Source: Chytriomyces cf. hyalinus JEL632
Taxonomy: Eukaryota > Chytridiomycota > Chytridiomycetes > Chytridiales > Chytriomycetaceae
DNA length: 64,000 nt
Direction: 5' to 3'
Assembly (NCBI GenBank): GCA_025435555.1
Contig: JAIWWG010000010.1
Span: forward strand, 1 to 64,000
Program-made: the position numbers and the translations under genes
The notes under the pieces: generated by a model
Database searches by the model: none
What the model was told of the DNA's origin: nothing
The model's input: the letters and a program-made list of their open reading frames with translations, nothing else
Shown here: positions 23,731-35,793 of the stretch, one piece after another
Layout of the letters: each line of letters begins with the position of its first letter
Numbering within the stretch: position 1 is the stretch's first letter

Positions 23731-23863
23731 CACTTCTCGCTGGATTGGACGTTTAATGACATTTTAAAAAGAATCACAAGCGCCTGATAGAAAAGTCCGA
23801 AACTACGGACGGACACTACCAATAAAAAAAACCTGCCAAAAAAAGAAAAAAAAAAAAAAAAAA

Positions 23864-24006
23864 TTGACAGAAGAACAAACCAAACCACTGTTTGACGCAA
23901 ACGCAGAACTGGCCGAAATAAGAGGAAAGCATGCGCAGACGGTGGCTCATGTCGAGAGTCTGATTGGCGAAGTTGGCGGTGCTGGAACGTCCCAATTCCC
24001 CTTCAA
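23864..24006 (+). pseudogene. Truncated copy of the small helical gene (first exon only)
   Basis: This stretch is closely similar to the first exon and 5' flank of the intact gene at 26.5 kb, including the AAAGTCCGAAACTA block and the A-rich tract before the start. The codon matching the start is TTG rather than ATG, and the three downstream exons are missing. Sequence passes directly from the exon to the 3' flank shared with the neighbouring transporter. It is a relic of the block duplication, with an internal deletion of roughly 460 bp relative to the intact copy. Confidence 0.75.
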
Positions 24007-24048
24007 TTGATCCTCCATCTCAGAGTACAGTACAGTTGACGCGTTCAT

Positions 24049-25581
24049 TTATTCACATTTTTCAATTCTCCGCGTTATCTCCGCCCCAACAACAAAGTAA
24101 ATGATGCAAACAGAAAAAGTTACTTTGTATCCCAAGCAGTGGATCGGCGGAACAAAAACACCCCCAACACCTTGGTAGTAGTCAAGAAGCCACCCCGCGG
24201 CAGGAGCAGCAAGAATCTGGACAAAAAATGAAAAAAACAGTCGTCAAATCATGACCCAAAAAACATACTTGGAAGAGATATGTATACCTGCGGCAACACC
24301 ATGGCAGAATGCCATAGCGCAATGTCTTTTGACGGGTCCCCATCAAAAGGCAAAACGTCCATGAGAATCTCAAACTCTTGTGAGATAAAAGGCCCATATC
24401 CCATGCCAAATAACCCTCCAATCAAAAGCGCCATCCACAGTTCCGTCGCAACTTCGAGCAGCACACATGTGGCAATCATGATCCCTGAAGCTACGTACAC
24501 GACAAATTTCCGCTTCATTTTTGGGATGCACACGGCGGCAATCGGCGCAAGAACAAGCAACGGGATCAACGCTAAAGACACTGCCTCAGCGGACGGCATG
24601 GTTGTGTTGACACAATCGCCGATCCAGTACTGAAGAAACTGGCTGCCGGTCGCAATACCGAGCTGGAACAGGAACCGCGAGATGAACACGCGTCGGAAAT
24701 CTCGGTTTTCGAGAAAAGGCGCGACCAAGTCTTTGAAAAAGCTTTTCAACGGAATCGGTTCCAAGCTTCGAACTTGCACCGTCCTTCGCTCGTCTTCACA
24801 AAATGAGATTGTGACAAGACATGTAGCTGCCAGAATAGCCACCAGAACAATGTAGATTCCAATGATGCCAAGAGTCTCGACAAACACCCCAACAACTGCC
24901 CCTACCAAGCAACCTGCGAGAGACATGGATGCCATAATGGTCGACATGGTCCTTTTTTGCTCTGGCGGCGTGATGTCGGCAATGAGACCGCTTGAATCAC
25001 GACCAGCAGAGTAAGCGGTCAAAACATTCAATGAAGCGAATACAGCCGAACGTACTTGAAAGATACAGAACAGATAATAGCTGACAGCGTCATTGCGCAG
25101 TATCCCACTCCGTAGAACGCAAGCGAGTATTCGGACGAAAGCAGCAAGAGGCTGGTTGACAGAGAAACAGTTCCGATCACGATGAATGTACGCCTCTTTC
25201 CGAAAACTAAGGCATGTCGATCGTACAGTGCGCCAAAGAGGACGGCCAAAAACAAGTTCAGGATCCCAGCATAGAAAGAAATCCCAGCGAGTCCCGACCC
25301 TTTGTTGCCAGAACCTGATATGATTTCAATCTGCTTCGGAACAACAACGATGGGCATGATGAACCAGTAGACCTGGTATCCGAACCTGGAAAGCAAGCAA
25401 AGTCATGTGTCGGTGGGGACGTGGAGCGGGCCAGGCAAGCAAGCGTACCAGAAGGCATTGACGAGCACCATCCTGACCAAGGAGAGAGTCGGCGGCGTCT
25501 TCCTCGGTTTCCCTTCGTACGTCGAGTCGAACATTTCCCGTTGAACGATTCGCTGCCATCGCGCATCTATCGGGTCCGTCA
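24049..25581 (-). CDS. Major facilitator superfamily transporter, copy 1
   Basis: At least four exons from ATG 25579-25581 to TAA 24049-24051. The protein has about 12 hydrophobic segments in two halves. Recognisable pieces are NAFWY|RFGYQVYWFIMPIVVVPKQIEII, GALYDRHALVFGKRRTFIVIG (loop 2-3 signature with RHxxxxGKRR), GLIADITPPEQKRTMSTIMASMSLAG, FRRVFISRFLFQLGIATGSQFLQYWIGD and LIGGLFGMGYGPFISQEFEILMDVLP. This resembles MFS/GPH-like sugar-type carriers, but the substrate cannot be inferred. It is a close paralogue of the gene at 27.1-28.7 kb, about 80% or more identical over aligned exons by eye. AATAAA overlaps the stop codon. Confidence 0.85.
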
Positions 25582-26329
25582 TTCTCTTTTTTGATAAATG
25601 CGGCTTTTTTTTTGTGTCGGCCTTCTGTCGCATTTTCCCCGCTTTTCTCCAAAAACCACCAGGGTTCAACGAATTGAGAGCATAAACCCTGCTGCGTTGA
25701 TCAAGTGCTGAGCGTGCAGATGGCCTGAACAGCACAAGCTCGTCCACCGTTTCCTCCAAATCTTTCCACCGGAATATGATGGATGAGGAAGACTACGCAC
25801 TAAATCTGTGTTAACCGCAGCTGTACGCCAAACAACCCTGATGGCACGTGTTGCTTTGTTTAACATTGGTGACACGAACCCAGTATAATATCATTAATCC
25901 GTATTGAACAGTATTGGAAATAGCCCGCTGCTCCCGGAGGGTCTCGAGAGAAGACCTCCAGAGGAGCGGGAATAGTACCAAAACACCGTCGCCGGGCATA
26001 CACTTGGGGTTTGGGGAATATATACGGAGAGGTTGTTCAAGCAGATGCAGATCAGCTTGTGCGTTGGTGGATCAGAGAGGACCCTCCTGTAGACTCGGGG
26101 AGGATGGTGGGAAAACGAAAGTCGGAAGCTGGTTCGAGAGATGAAGGCAGCTCCTGGTGCAGCCGAAAAAAAGAGAAAGAATAAATCTACGCCGCAACTT
26201 TCCTTGTTTCCACTCCAAACAGAATCTTCCGCCTTTGGCTCCAGATTCTGCACTTTTTATTTTTACCCAGACCCGCGATTATCATGCCAGGAGGAGCACA
26301 GTGCTGACCTCCGCCCTTGTAGGTATCCC
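25582..26329. other. Intergenic region, no supported gene
   Basis: Several short frames overlap. The most protein-like is a plus-strand stretch without an ATG, about 25978-26182 (includes EVVQADADQLVRWWIREDPP, ending in a Lys/Glu-rich tail). It is bounded by stops and has no clear splice sites, so it is noted but not called. A short GC-rich inverted repeat (CCGCTGCTCCCGGAG versus CTCCAGAGGAGCGGG) occurs near 25924-25962. Confidence 0.35.
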
Positions 26330-26420
26330 ATCATGTGTCCAACCAGTGGGGTACGCAACTCAGCTGGGAAGCTAATTATTTGACAGATCCAAACCACCAC
26401 TTTGTATTGCAAGCATCCAA
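26330..26420 (+). pseudogene. Possible degraded remnant of GT32 exon 2
   Basis: CAACCAGTGGGGTACGCAAC near 26340 resembles the GT32 intron-2-exon junction (CAACCAGTGGTACGCAAAC at 23301). ACAGATCCAAACCACCACTTT with GCAAGCA (26383-26411) resembles the GT32 3' end (ACAGAT...CCACCACTTTTAC...GCAAGCA near 23670-23705). Most of the exon between is missing. The relic sits exactly where a GT32 gene is expected in the second duplicated block. Similarity is short, so the call is tentative. Confidence 0.45.
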
Positions 26421-26518
26421 GATGCGTACATAAAATGCAAAGTGTCAGACAGTGCTTGGAAAGTCCGAAACTATGAACGGACACTGCAGAGAAAAAAACC
26501 AAAAAAAAAAAAAAAAAA

Positions 26519-27020
26519 ATGACAGAAGAACAAACGAAGCCACTGTTTGACGCAAACGCAGAACTGGCCGAGATAAGAGGAAAGCATGCACATACGGTGG
26601 CCCATGTCGAGACCCTGATTGGCGAAGTTGGTGGTGCTAGAACGTTCTAATTCCCCTTCAATTGGTCCTCTTTTTCCCTATTCACCTCATGGCTCATTTT
26701 CACAGCAATCACGACCGAGTTGGCTGCCTTTATGACAGAAATGCTCGGTTTTTACTATGAAGAGAGTGGAGAGACCTTCAATGCAGCCGCACGCGACATC
26801 CTGCGTCACGAAACCCTTTGCGGTACTTATTGCATCGATCCACATTTCGAAATGCTCGCATTCATTCAGTTCTTGTTCATATTTCACAGCCGCGGCTACT
26901 GTTCAGCTTGAGCGATTTTACAAGGCTTTGGTGAGTGTGACGGATCCTGATTCCCCTTCACTGACTTGAGCAAAACAAAAACAGCTCGCCAGTATGGATG
27001 AACTTCAAGACTCCACTTAG
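26519..27020 (+). CDS. Small predicted helical protein of unknown function
   Basis: Four exons (26519-26630, 26706-26822, 26890-26930, 26985-27020) give a 101-residue protein. It begins MTEEQTKPLFDANAELAEIR and ends LERFYKALLASMDELQDST. Heptad-like spacing of Leu/Ile/Val suggests one or two helices, as in small subunits of multi-protein complexes. No family is recognised. The A-rich stretch (about 26500-26518) directly before the ATG is probably 5' UTR. An AATAAA motif lies near 27107, between this gene and the convergent transporter. Only the first exon survives in the other copy of the block. Confidence 0.6.
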
Positions 27021-27141
27021 ATTCACGTGTTTGGCAGTCGAGAGACAGGCATCTGCCTTCATTTCCCAGACATTTTGTCTCAGCACTTGCCGTCTGAACT
27101 TCCAGCAATAAAAAAACGCAGAGTACAGTTGACGCGTTCAT

Positions 27142-28682
27142 TTATTCGATTTTCTCAATTCTTCGCGTTACCTCCGTCCCAACAGCAAAGTAAATGATGC
27201 AAAGGGCAAACGTTACTTTGTATCCCAAGCAATGGATCGGCGGAACAAGAGCACTCCCGACGCCTTGATAGTAGTCAAGAAGCCACCCCGCGGCAGGAGT
27301 AGCAAAAATCTGCGCAAATGAAAGTGGTCAGAATCAGGGCCAAAACATACTTGCACGGAATAACTTAGGTCACATTACCTGCGGCAACACCATGGCAGAA
27401 TGCCATAACGCAATGTCTTTTGCCGCTTCCTCCTCAGAGGGTAAAACGTCCATGAGCATCGCAAACTCTGCTGAAATAAAAGGCCCATATCCCATGCCAA
27501 ATAACCCCCCAATCAAAAGCGCCATCCACAGTTCCGTCGCAACTTCGAGCAGCACACACGTGGCAATCATGATCCCTGACGCTAAATACACGACGATTTT
27601 TCGCTTCTTTTTCGGGATGAACATGGCAGCGATGGGTGCCAGAACGAGTAAAGGGATCAGCGCTAAAGACACTGCCTCGGTGGACGGCATGGTGGTGTTG
27701 ACACAGTCGCCAATCCAGTACTGAAGAAACTGGTTGACGGTCGCAATGCCGAGCTGGAACAGGAACCGCGAAATGAACACGAGTCGGAAATCCCGGTTTT
27801 CCAGTAAAGGCGCGACCAAGTCTTTGCAGAATCTTTTCCATTGAATCGGTTCCAAGCTTCGAAGATGCAGGGTTGATCGCTCTTCACAAGATACGATAGT
27901 GACAAGACATGTAGTTGCCAGGATAGCCACCAGAACAGTGTATATGCCAACGATGCCAAGCGTCTCGACAAACACCCCCACAACTGCCCCTGCCAAGGAG
28001 CCTGCGAGAGACATGGATCCCATAATGGCCGACATGGTTCCTTTCTGCTCTGGAGGCGTGATGTCGGCAATGAGACCGCTGAAACCACGACCAGCAGCGG
28101 GGTAAGCGGTCAGGCATTCAATGAAGCGAAAACAGTAGAACGTACTTGAAAGGCACAGAGCAAATGATAGCTGACAGCGTCATTGCGCAGTATCCCACTC
28201 CGTAGAACGCAAGCGAGTATTCGGACGAAAGCAGCAAGAGGCTGGTTGACAGAGAAACAGTTCCAATCACGATAAATATGCGCCTCTTTCCGTACACCGA
28301 GGCGTGTCGATCGTTCAGTGCGCCAAAGATGACGGCCAAAAACAAGTTCAGGATCCCAGCATAAAAGGAAATCACGGCGAGTCCTGATCCTTTGTTGCCA
28401 GAACCTGATATGATTTCGATCTGCTTCGGGACAACAACGATAGACATGATGAACCAGTAGACCTGGTAACCGAACCTAGCAAGCAAGCAAGTTCATGTGT
28501 CCGTGGGGAGGTGGAGCTGTGCCAGGCAAACAAGCGTACCAGAAGGCGTTCACGCACACCATCTTGAACACGGAGAGAGTCGGCGGCGCCTTGCTCGGTT
28601 TTCCTTCGTACTTCAAGTCGTCTTCTGGGACCGTGTCCCGTTGAATGAGTCGCTCCATTTGCACATCAGACGGGTTTGTCAT
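27142..28682 (-). CDS. Major facilitator superfamily transporter, copy 2
   Basis: Exon layout matches copy 1, from ATG 28680-28682 to TAA 27142-27144. Landmarks: NAFWYARFGYQVYWFIMSIVVVPKQ, GALNDRHASVYGKRRIFIVIG, GFSGLIADITPPEQKGTMSAIMGSMSLAG, LVFISRFLFQLGIATVNQFLQYWIGDCVN, GMGYGPFISAEFAMLMDVLP, and the end FAVGTEVTRRIEKIE. It is a plasma-membrane or organellar carrier of the MFS fold; the substrate is unknown. Differences from copy 1 cluster in the N-terminal cytosolic region and the central loop. That pattern fits an older duplication with both copies still under constraint. Confidence 0.85.
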
Positions 28683-28736
28683 TCTTTTTTTTTTGAACAC
28701 AAACCAGAAAGTAGTAAACAAGCAACGACAAAACAG

Positions 28737-29722
28737 ATGCATCTCCTCACAGCAATACTCCTGCTCAGCGCATGGGTTGCCAGCACAGCTCACGCACAGC
28801 TTCTAAACCAAGCTCAGACGCAAGCCATGGACACGAAGGCATGGGTTCCCACGTCGGATCCAGATGTCAACTACTGCGGGGTCAAGGGTGAGTCACTGAA
28901 TCGGCAGGCGCCGAGTCTCGCTCAACTTCATACGCCAGGCACTTGTTTACAGACGGTGGTGTCCTATTTTGTCAAAAGCGCGCCGTGCATAATGTATATG
29001 CAAGTGTTTGTCGTAAATTCGGCAGACGCGAAAAAGAGCTTTGTTTCAACGGCGACATTTTATCCGAGAGTGGACGAATATAGCGAACTCGTAACTGCCA
29101 CTTTTTGAATGACCCTGTGAGCAACGCTCACAGCCTCTCTCACAGATCGTTCCAAACAGCAACGCGTTCATGTCGCAGTACACGGATGCCAGTCAGAGTA
29201 TTCAGATTCAGATGGTCATGATAGTGGACAACCAGCTCTATAAATCTGGAATGAAGTCTTTTACTGCCATTGACCAAACAACAGTCTGTGTGCCAGGTAG
29301 CTACCTCTCAACTTTGCCCACATGTATTGAAGCCACACATGCTAACAAATATAATAAATTAGCGCGAACTGTTGTAGTAAATCTGAATCGCGGTAAAGCT
29401 TGTCGGAATCAGTGTCCAAGAGAGAGAAAACTGACATTGCAGTTTCAGGAATGCCTTTCGTGAATGGCGGGTTGCAGTGGTCATCGACAGACTGCGCACT
29501 GTCCGCATGCTCATGCGTGGAAAGTATCTGTGCGTACGACTGCCGCGTGTCGAACGCGCAGCTGACAGTGCGCGTTGGATGGACCGGCACAGACGGCAAC
29601 GGCGCACCAATGAACAGTCTCGGTAACTCTTTCGCTTTTATGGGGTTTTAAACGCGCGTTTTATTAAAGCTTATTCTTGCTTTCCAGGGAGCGACATTTG
29701 GCGCTTTGAAAATGCATTGTGA
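28737..29722 (+). CDS. Secreted Cys-containing protein of unknown family
   Basis: Five exons (28737-28887, 28939-29090, 29146-29296, 29449-29622, 29688-29722) give 220 residues, with frame kept at each GT-AG junction. A signal peptide (MHLLTAILLLSAWVASTAHAQ) is followed by a mature part with paired cysteines: NYCGVKGTCLQTVV, SAPCIMYMQ, TTVCVPGM, then TDCALSACSCVESICAYDCRV. The distribution suggests disulfides in an extracellular domain. Alternating hydrophobic stretches (QIQMVMIVDNQLY, AQLTVRVGWTG) look like beta-strands. No known family is recognised. No membrane anchor or GPI signal is seen at the C-terminus (GSDIWRFENAL). Confidence 0.6.
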
Positions 29723-29784
29723 ACCCTGCAACAAACAACAATAAAAAAAAAAAAGTTCGGAAAAAAAACAAAAACAAAAACAAG

Positions 29785-30597
29785 ATGAGCGACGATGAGG
29801 AAGATTACCCAACGGGCAGCGGCGGGCCCGACGACGAAGAAGTTGGACTGCCAAAAAGTAAACTGTGCCCTGCAATTCCTGTGCTCCAGATTATCATCTG
29901 TGCTTACGTTACCATCCCACCCATACGACACTATATGAAATTGAAAAGCTACCATCGGTAAAATCATCCAAGAAGTTTTGCCAAACGACTTGTGGTGTGC
30001 GAAAGAAACGCGGGATTTGATAACAGACTGCTGCTTGGGTGGGTTTACCTCTCTTGGCCTGCTCAGTTCCAAGGTGCTGCGCAATTGACCAACCACCTGC
30101 AGAGTTTGTACATCTGATTTCATCTGAAGGTGCTTATATACATGCGCACGAATGCGCATTCACATCCAACTCGAATCCCATCCTTACCGTGTCCATCTTT
30201 TGCAGCAAACGACGTGTGCGAAAAGGAAACAAAGAAAACCATTTCCGGAGAACACGTCCTGGCTGCCTTAAAGGTACTTCAAGATCACTCACTACTGGGA
30301 CAGCTCACCTCGAGTCGCGCGCTAAACCTTTTCCCAGTCCCTTGGATTCGAAGACTACATCTCCGAAGTAAACGGCGCCTTGGATGACCACACAAAGCTT
30401 TCGAAGGTTGACTTGAGCGAAATCGCGATTTGGATAACGTGTTAAAAAAAGTTTCGCTCCCGCAGGAAAGAAGAAAGAAATCAACGAAATTTGACAACTC
30501 TGGCATATCTACCGAAGAGAAGCTGAGGCGTCAAGAAGTACTCATTGAACAGGCGCGGCTTAGCATGATGAACGGCATGACAAGAGAGCAGACTTGA
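29785..30597 (+). CDS. NC2B: Negative cofactor 2 beta (Dr1), TBP-binding histone-fold repressor
   Basis: Six exons. The histone fold matches Dr1: LPKTTIGKIIQEVLPNDLWCAKETRDLITDCCLEFVHLISSEANDVCEKETKKTISGEHVLAALKSLGF (given as landmarks TTIGKIIQEVLPND, FVHLISSEAND and TKKTISGEHVLAALK). It continues into EDYISEVNGALDDHTKLSK and a charged tail with EKLRRQEVLIEQARL, the counterpart of the EELLRQQQELF segment of animal Dr1. With NC2-alpha it binds TBP on DNA and blocks TFIIA/TFIIB entry. An acidic N-terminal extension (MSDDEEDYPTGSGGPDDEE) precedes the fold. The protein is shorter than human Dr1 at the C-terminus, lacking the Gln/Ala-rich end. Confidence 0.88.
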
Positions 30598-30724
30598 CAG
30601 AACAAAAAGCATATATGTATAAAATAAACCAGAACCTTATATTTGAGAAGCGCGACACATTTTATGGAAACAGCGCATTCCAACAGAACAAAACAGAGAA
30701 TAAGTATCCCCACTCGAAATCTCA

Positions 30725-33700
30725 TCAGCGACCATCGTTGATATTCTTGAGTCCGGTACCCGTTGCCCCAACAGCCGCAATGTTACAGATGGCACACAGC
30801 TGGCCCTTGAATTCTGGCTTGTAAGAAGCAGCGCAGTATGGACAAGAGACGCTGGGACTTCCACGATAGATTGGAGTGTAAGATGCGGCGCACACAGAGA
30901 ACGGATTGTGCTGGTTGTAATCCAACGTGATTTCGTCATTTTGATTGTTCTCGCATGCAGCCAACAACTTTCGGGCCTAGTATCCATTTATATTCACGCG
31001 GTGAGCAAAGTTTTCATAGGGCAGCTTTTAGAAACACAAGAGACTCACCTTCAGAGCCATTGCCTGCGATGGACCCATTTCGAGCAATCGACGAGCAAAC
31101 TGGCATGCAGTGTTATAGTTCGTGTACCTGTATGCGGCAGTCATGGCAGATGAAAGAACAAGCTGCAAGTGAAGCGGCTGCAATTGGCAGTGGGTGAAGT
31201 ATGCTGCAAGTTCGATCGCGCGTTTCGGCTCAGTTGATGGATCACGTCGCGCAAGCTCCATTTTCAACCCAAGAATGTACTCGCGCGCAACAACAAGCAA
31301 TTGTTGAATCTTCACACAAAAATTGCGACTTTTAGACTTTCAATTCCGTTTAGTGGAAGTGTCCAGGAACCAACCTCATCAGACTCAGATCTGCGACTAG
31401 CTACGGTGAAAAGCAAAGATTGGATGATGCTAACGAAAAAGTCCAATGCTTGAGAAAACCTGAAAACAACCTGGTTAATACGCTAAAATCAAACAGAAAT
31501 TGTTCACTAACTTTCCACCCGCAGTCGAAGTGTATGCTTCTTGAAGTTTTGTAATCATGCCAGCCACACTTAAAATCTGGTAAGGAAACATGGCTCTGCC
31601 CCCTTTACTCTCTTCACCAGCCGCACGATGAAGAGCAATTGATAGTGGAGCAACGGATGCATTGCCAGATAAATACACCTTGGACGATTGAAAGATGGCC
31701 ATGAACAGTGGCTTCAGCGGGGCGAAGTTGACTGCACCAACTTGACGGTTCAAAATCTAACCAAATAAAAAAAGTAAGTTCGAAGGACACCAAGGCCAAA
31801 AGAAATTCCAAACCTGCATGGCAGTCTCAAACGAACCAGCCGCGATGTGATCGGCAGCCAGCTGCGAGTTGCGAACCCAAGACTCACTGACACTTGGTCC
31901 AGCCGCAGGAGGAATGTAATTCTCCAAAGCTGCCACCGCCGCATTTCCAGCTGGCGCACCAACGTCGTCTGGAAGATCCAGTTCATCGTCCAGGTCCCAT
32001 CCTTCACCTTCGCCTTCCTCTTCGACTTCGGCAGATTTTGGTACCTTTGCCTGTTTGGAAGGCCCATCTCCAGGCAAGTCAAGATCATCATCCGCATCCC
32101 AATCGCCGACGTCTTCCAGAGCCGAATCGTCGAGAGGCACGGGGGCAGCTATTGAGCTGTTACCCTGCTCGCCTTGAGATATGCCTCCTTCAAAGAAGCT
32201 TCGAGCAACAGTCAACTGCGGCCAGTTCAGGTCGATTTGCTTCAAGATTGGAGCGGGAGGCTTCAAAAGCTCTCCGTTTTGTGGGATCACTGGCTCATAA
32301 TCAAGCCCAGATTCGGCGAGAATAGATGCGGCCTCTTCTTCCAATCCGTGCGTCTTGGCGGCAAGGTAGGCGAGCGGTGCTTTAGAAGAGGAAGTCGTTA
32401 ATCCGCTGCTGTGTCTGAAACCTCAAGAAAATGAGCAACAGCACTTACATTGACCCACTTCCTTCAACAAGCGAACCTGCTCGTCCACATCTCCCAAGTA
32501 CAAGGAGTTGTGATAACGAGACATTGGATCTCCACGCAGCTCCGCAATCTTGAGCATCTTGCGCAGATTTTCGGTATTTCCAGTAATCAAATACAAGAAG
32601 GACAAGCGATCAAAGTTCTTCACGCGCTGGAACGTTCTTTCGAGAACTTTTTGGTTTCCTTGGCGAAGCGCTTCTTGTCCCAGCATGTTCCAGCATTCTT
32701 CCCTGTCAAGGACTTTGGCGGTTTCTTCGGCTACTTCTAGGTTTCCGCATTGAAGAGCAAGCTCAAATCGAGTCTTGGTTTCCTTTACAAAGTGGAGGGC
32801 AACTTCAGGGTACCCCTTCTTCTGCAAGTATGCAATGATAGATTGCCCGACGAGGTTGGAGGTTCGAATGATGTACAGAACTTCATCATATTGGCGACGA
32901 ACAAGGGCCAATTTGAAACGGTACTCGGATGGATCAATCATGATCACTCTGATTTTGCCGTCACGATCCAAACAGTAGAGACTCTTCCCTTTCACCTTCG
33001 TCAAATAGATGGGAACTTCAACAGTTCGAATGATTCCGACATCCCTGAATCAGAAACAGAAAATATCAGGAAGAGAATTGAATTAATTTATCGCAAATGC
33101 AATGTTACCCTTGGGGAAGCGCATATTTGATGTGGTTTTGAGTAGAATACACAAACACTCCCATTTCATCCCAGGCACCACTCTTGATTTTGATGGTCTC
33201 ATGAATTAAGCAAAGCTGCTCAAGTTGCTTCGTGGCAATCACCAAAGCTAAACAAGACAAAAACGTAAGGCAGAGCACCTTCTCAAGAAAAGTTAAACAC
33301 TGCACCATTCTTGCTGAATAGAGCGACCATGGATTGGTCAGGCGACCAAACAGCGTATCTCACACCACTAATGTTGAGTTCGGCAATGGTGGATCTTAAC
33401 TCCGTATCAAAGAGCATAACTGACGTGGGCGTCACGAGAATCAGATTCTTGGAGCCCCCATAGAAAATGTCGTTGACAAGCCCAGGAGTCTTGAAGTTCT
33501 TTGTTGGTTGATTTGCCAAATCTTTGATAACGATTTGCTGCGTTCGAATACAAATAACTCGGTTAGCTCCGAAGACACAGTTACTACGCAACATACTTGA
33601 GTTTGCTTGTTCAAAACCGCAAAACGGTTTCTTCCAACAAACACTGCAGCTTGTCCTTGACCCTTCTTAATATCACCCGATGCTTCGCGTGCATCTCCGC

Positions 33701-35365
33701 TTGTATCTCTTGGCAGATTATACAATTCGTAGGTACCTCCTTCCGCATTCTGTCGAATACGGTGGAAAGAAAACCCTCTTAACACGACATCCACATTCAC
33801 AATGGAATATAATCACGACTCACAGAGCAAAGGAGGACGGAATTTTCTGCTGGATTGTATGACATAGTTCGTGGGGGCACAGTTGCCGCAGCACCCTTCT
33901 TCACAGACAAAAGAGCGACATCGTTGGATGAGGCAAAATCATGCACGCGAACAGTCTTATCCTTGATGTAAAACAGCTGATTCTGGTGCATGGATTGAGC
34001 GGGTCGCTCTCTTTCGAGTTTGAAGACGGTAAAACCGCTGTCGTGGCCTGAATTAAATGTGTTCAATCAACGTTAAAAAGGAAATGTTGCAAAAACAGTT
34101 TACCTGCAGCGAACAAGTTCAATTCTGGATGTGCACACAGTGTCCAGAATCGGTCTTGTTCTTGACGGAACGTGTGCAGGCGAGTGCGTTTGTTCATATC
34201 CCACACACAGATTGTTTTGTCCTCTGAGTTTGAAATCACCAGCTCCTGTCGTGGATGGAAAAGCACAGTGGACACATTGTTATAGTGTCCCCTCAGCGTA
34301 TCAACTTCCCAGGCTCTTGTCTCTGCGAGAAAATAATTCAGCAAAACAAATTTGAGTGTCATTGAACACTTGAGGTGTTGTCCTTACCGTTATATCTCCA
34401 CAGTTTTACTTGACGATCGTCGGAACCAGAAACGATCAGAGGAAGGTTTGGATGGAAGGTAGCATAGTTGACACCACGATCATGGCCTTCCAAAACATAT
34501 TTGACGACAACATCCGTGTTTCCAAACATGTCAGGCTGACCGGGACCTCCGGGACCACCAGGACCTCCGCGATGTAAGTCTTCAAATTGCATCGATTGAG
34601 GAGCGGCGTGCTTCTTGCGCAAGCCTATTTTCGAACCATTTAATAAAGTGAAAAGCCGAAAAGATCCAACAGCTAGGTGGCAGATGAGAACATCACATGC
34701 ACGGACCTGAGATATCCCAAACACGAATAGTTTGATCCAATGATGCTGAAACGACAAGATCCTCTTTGGGATGGAACAGGGCCGACATAACATAGTAAGT
34801 GTGGCCAGTCAACGTGGCAATGCAGTTTCTTGACTGCCAGTTCCAAATGCGAATAGTTTGGTCATCTGAGCAGGAGATAATCCATGGGTGCTCGTTGTGA
34901 AAGGAGACCCCGCGGATGTAGTCGAGATGCCCATTGAGAGTGAACAAACAGCGGCGCTGCTTCCAGTTCCATACTTTAATTTTGTAGTCGTCAGCTCCAG
35001 ACACAAAAAGAGGCTGTGTGGGGTGGAACGCGACTCCTCGAACAGGGCCTTGATGTGAGGGAATAAATCGGTCAATACGTGTTAAATAGCAGCTCAGCCC
35101 CATCAACAGAAAGAAAGGAGCAAGCGGCGTGAAAAGCAGCGAGCGCAGACACACCTTCATGTTCGTCGAATCGGTCGACCAAAGTCCCGATCTTGTAGTC
35201 CCACAGCTGCAGAGTCCCGTTATGCAGCCCGGAAAGGATCCACGGCCGTTTCGGGTGGAACGACAGGGCCTTAACGCGGTTCGACTGCGGACTTATTGAG
35301 TCAGACTGCATGCCGTCAGTCGATGTGCATGCGGGCCATACCTTTGTCTCGAACTTGGTCAGCAT
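30725..35365 (-). CDS. COPA: Coatomer subunit alpha
   Basis: About 1,230 residues in some 15 exons. The first exon encodes MLTKFETK, then splices to [30 protein letters not shown], the canonical COPA start. WD40 repeats follow ([87 protein letters not shown]). Next come a Gly/Pro linker ([16 protein letters not shown]), the WD-associated region ([36 protein letters not shown]) and the alpha C-terminal domain ([35 protein letters not shown] ... CPYCAASY). COPA forms the COPI coat for Golgi-to-ER transport and binds KKxx cargo through its first propeller. Confidence 0.96.
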
Positions 35366-35551
35366 TTTTTTGTATTTATTTATTCAGCGGACGGATATTG
35401 ATTTTCAGTTTCTCTTCACACTTCTTCCCATCAACACTTTCGCGCCAGGCACAAGTTCAAACATCGGATAAAGTTGTACACTTTTATTCCTTCCCCGTGG
35501 AACACACACACCCAACTCCGACATCACCAGACGTTCATGGAATTATGTCAT

Positions 35552-35793
35552 TTATTCCTTGTTTCTCAAGGCAGCCTGGGTTCCCTTCTTGGCAAAACGC
35601 TGGTTACGGATGAACTTGGGGTCAACTCCCTTCAATGAAGGGTATTTGTTGGTCTTTGGCTTTCTGATGCCGTTCTTGTGGGCCTTCTTGTTCTGGTTGT
35701 GGTTGGTGTGGTTCTTGGACTTGGCCTACATACGACATTGTCAGCGATTCTGCTGCCGTGTTCATTCCGCTTTTGAAGAGGAAAACGTACCAT
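35552..35793 (-). CDS. RPL29: 60S ribosomal protein eL29
   Basis: Two exons: the ATG alone (35791-35793) and 35552-35725. The 58-residue product [23 protein letters not shown] ... [22 protein letters not shown]...QAALRNKE is a full-length eL29 of yeast-like size. It is a component of the large cytosolic ribosomal subunit. The intron immediately after the start codon is a common arrangement in ribosomal protein genes and is also seen here in UGDH. COPA lies 186 bp downstream on the same strand. Confidence 0.95.
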
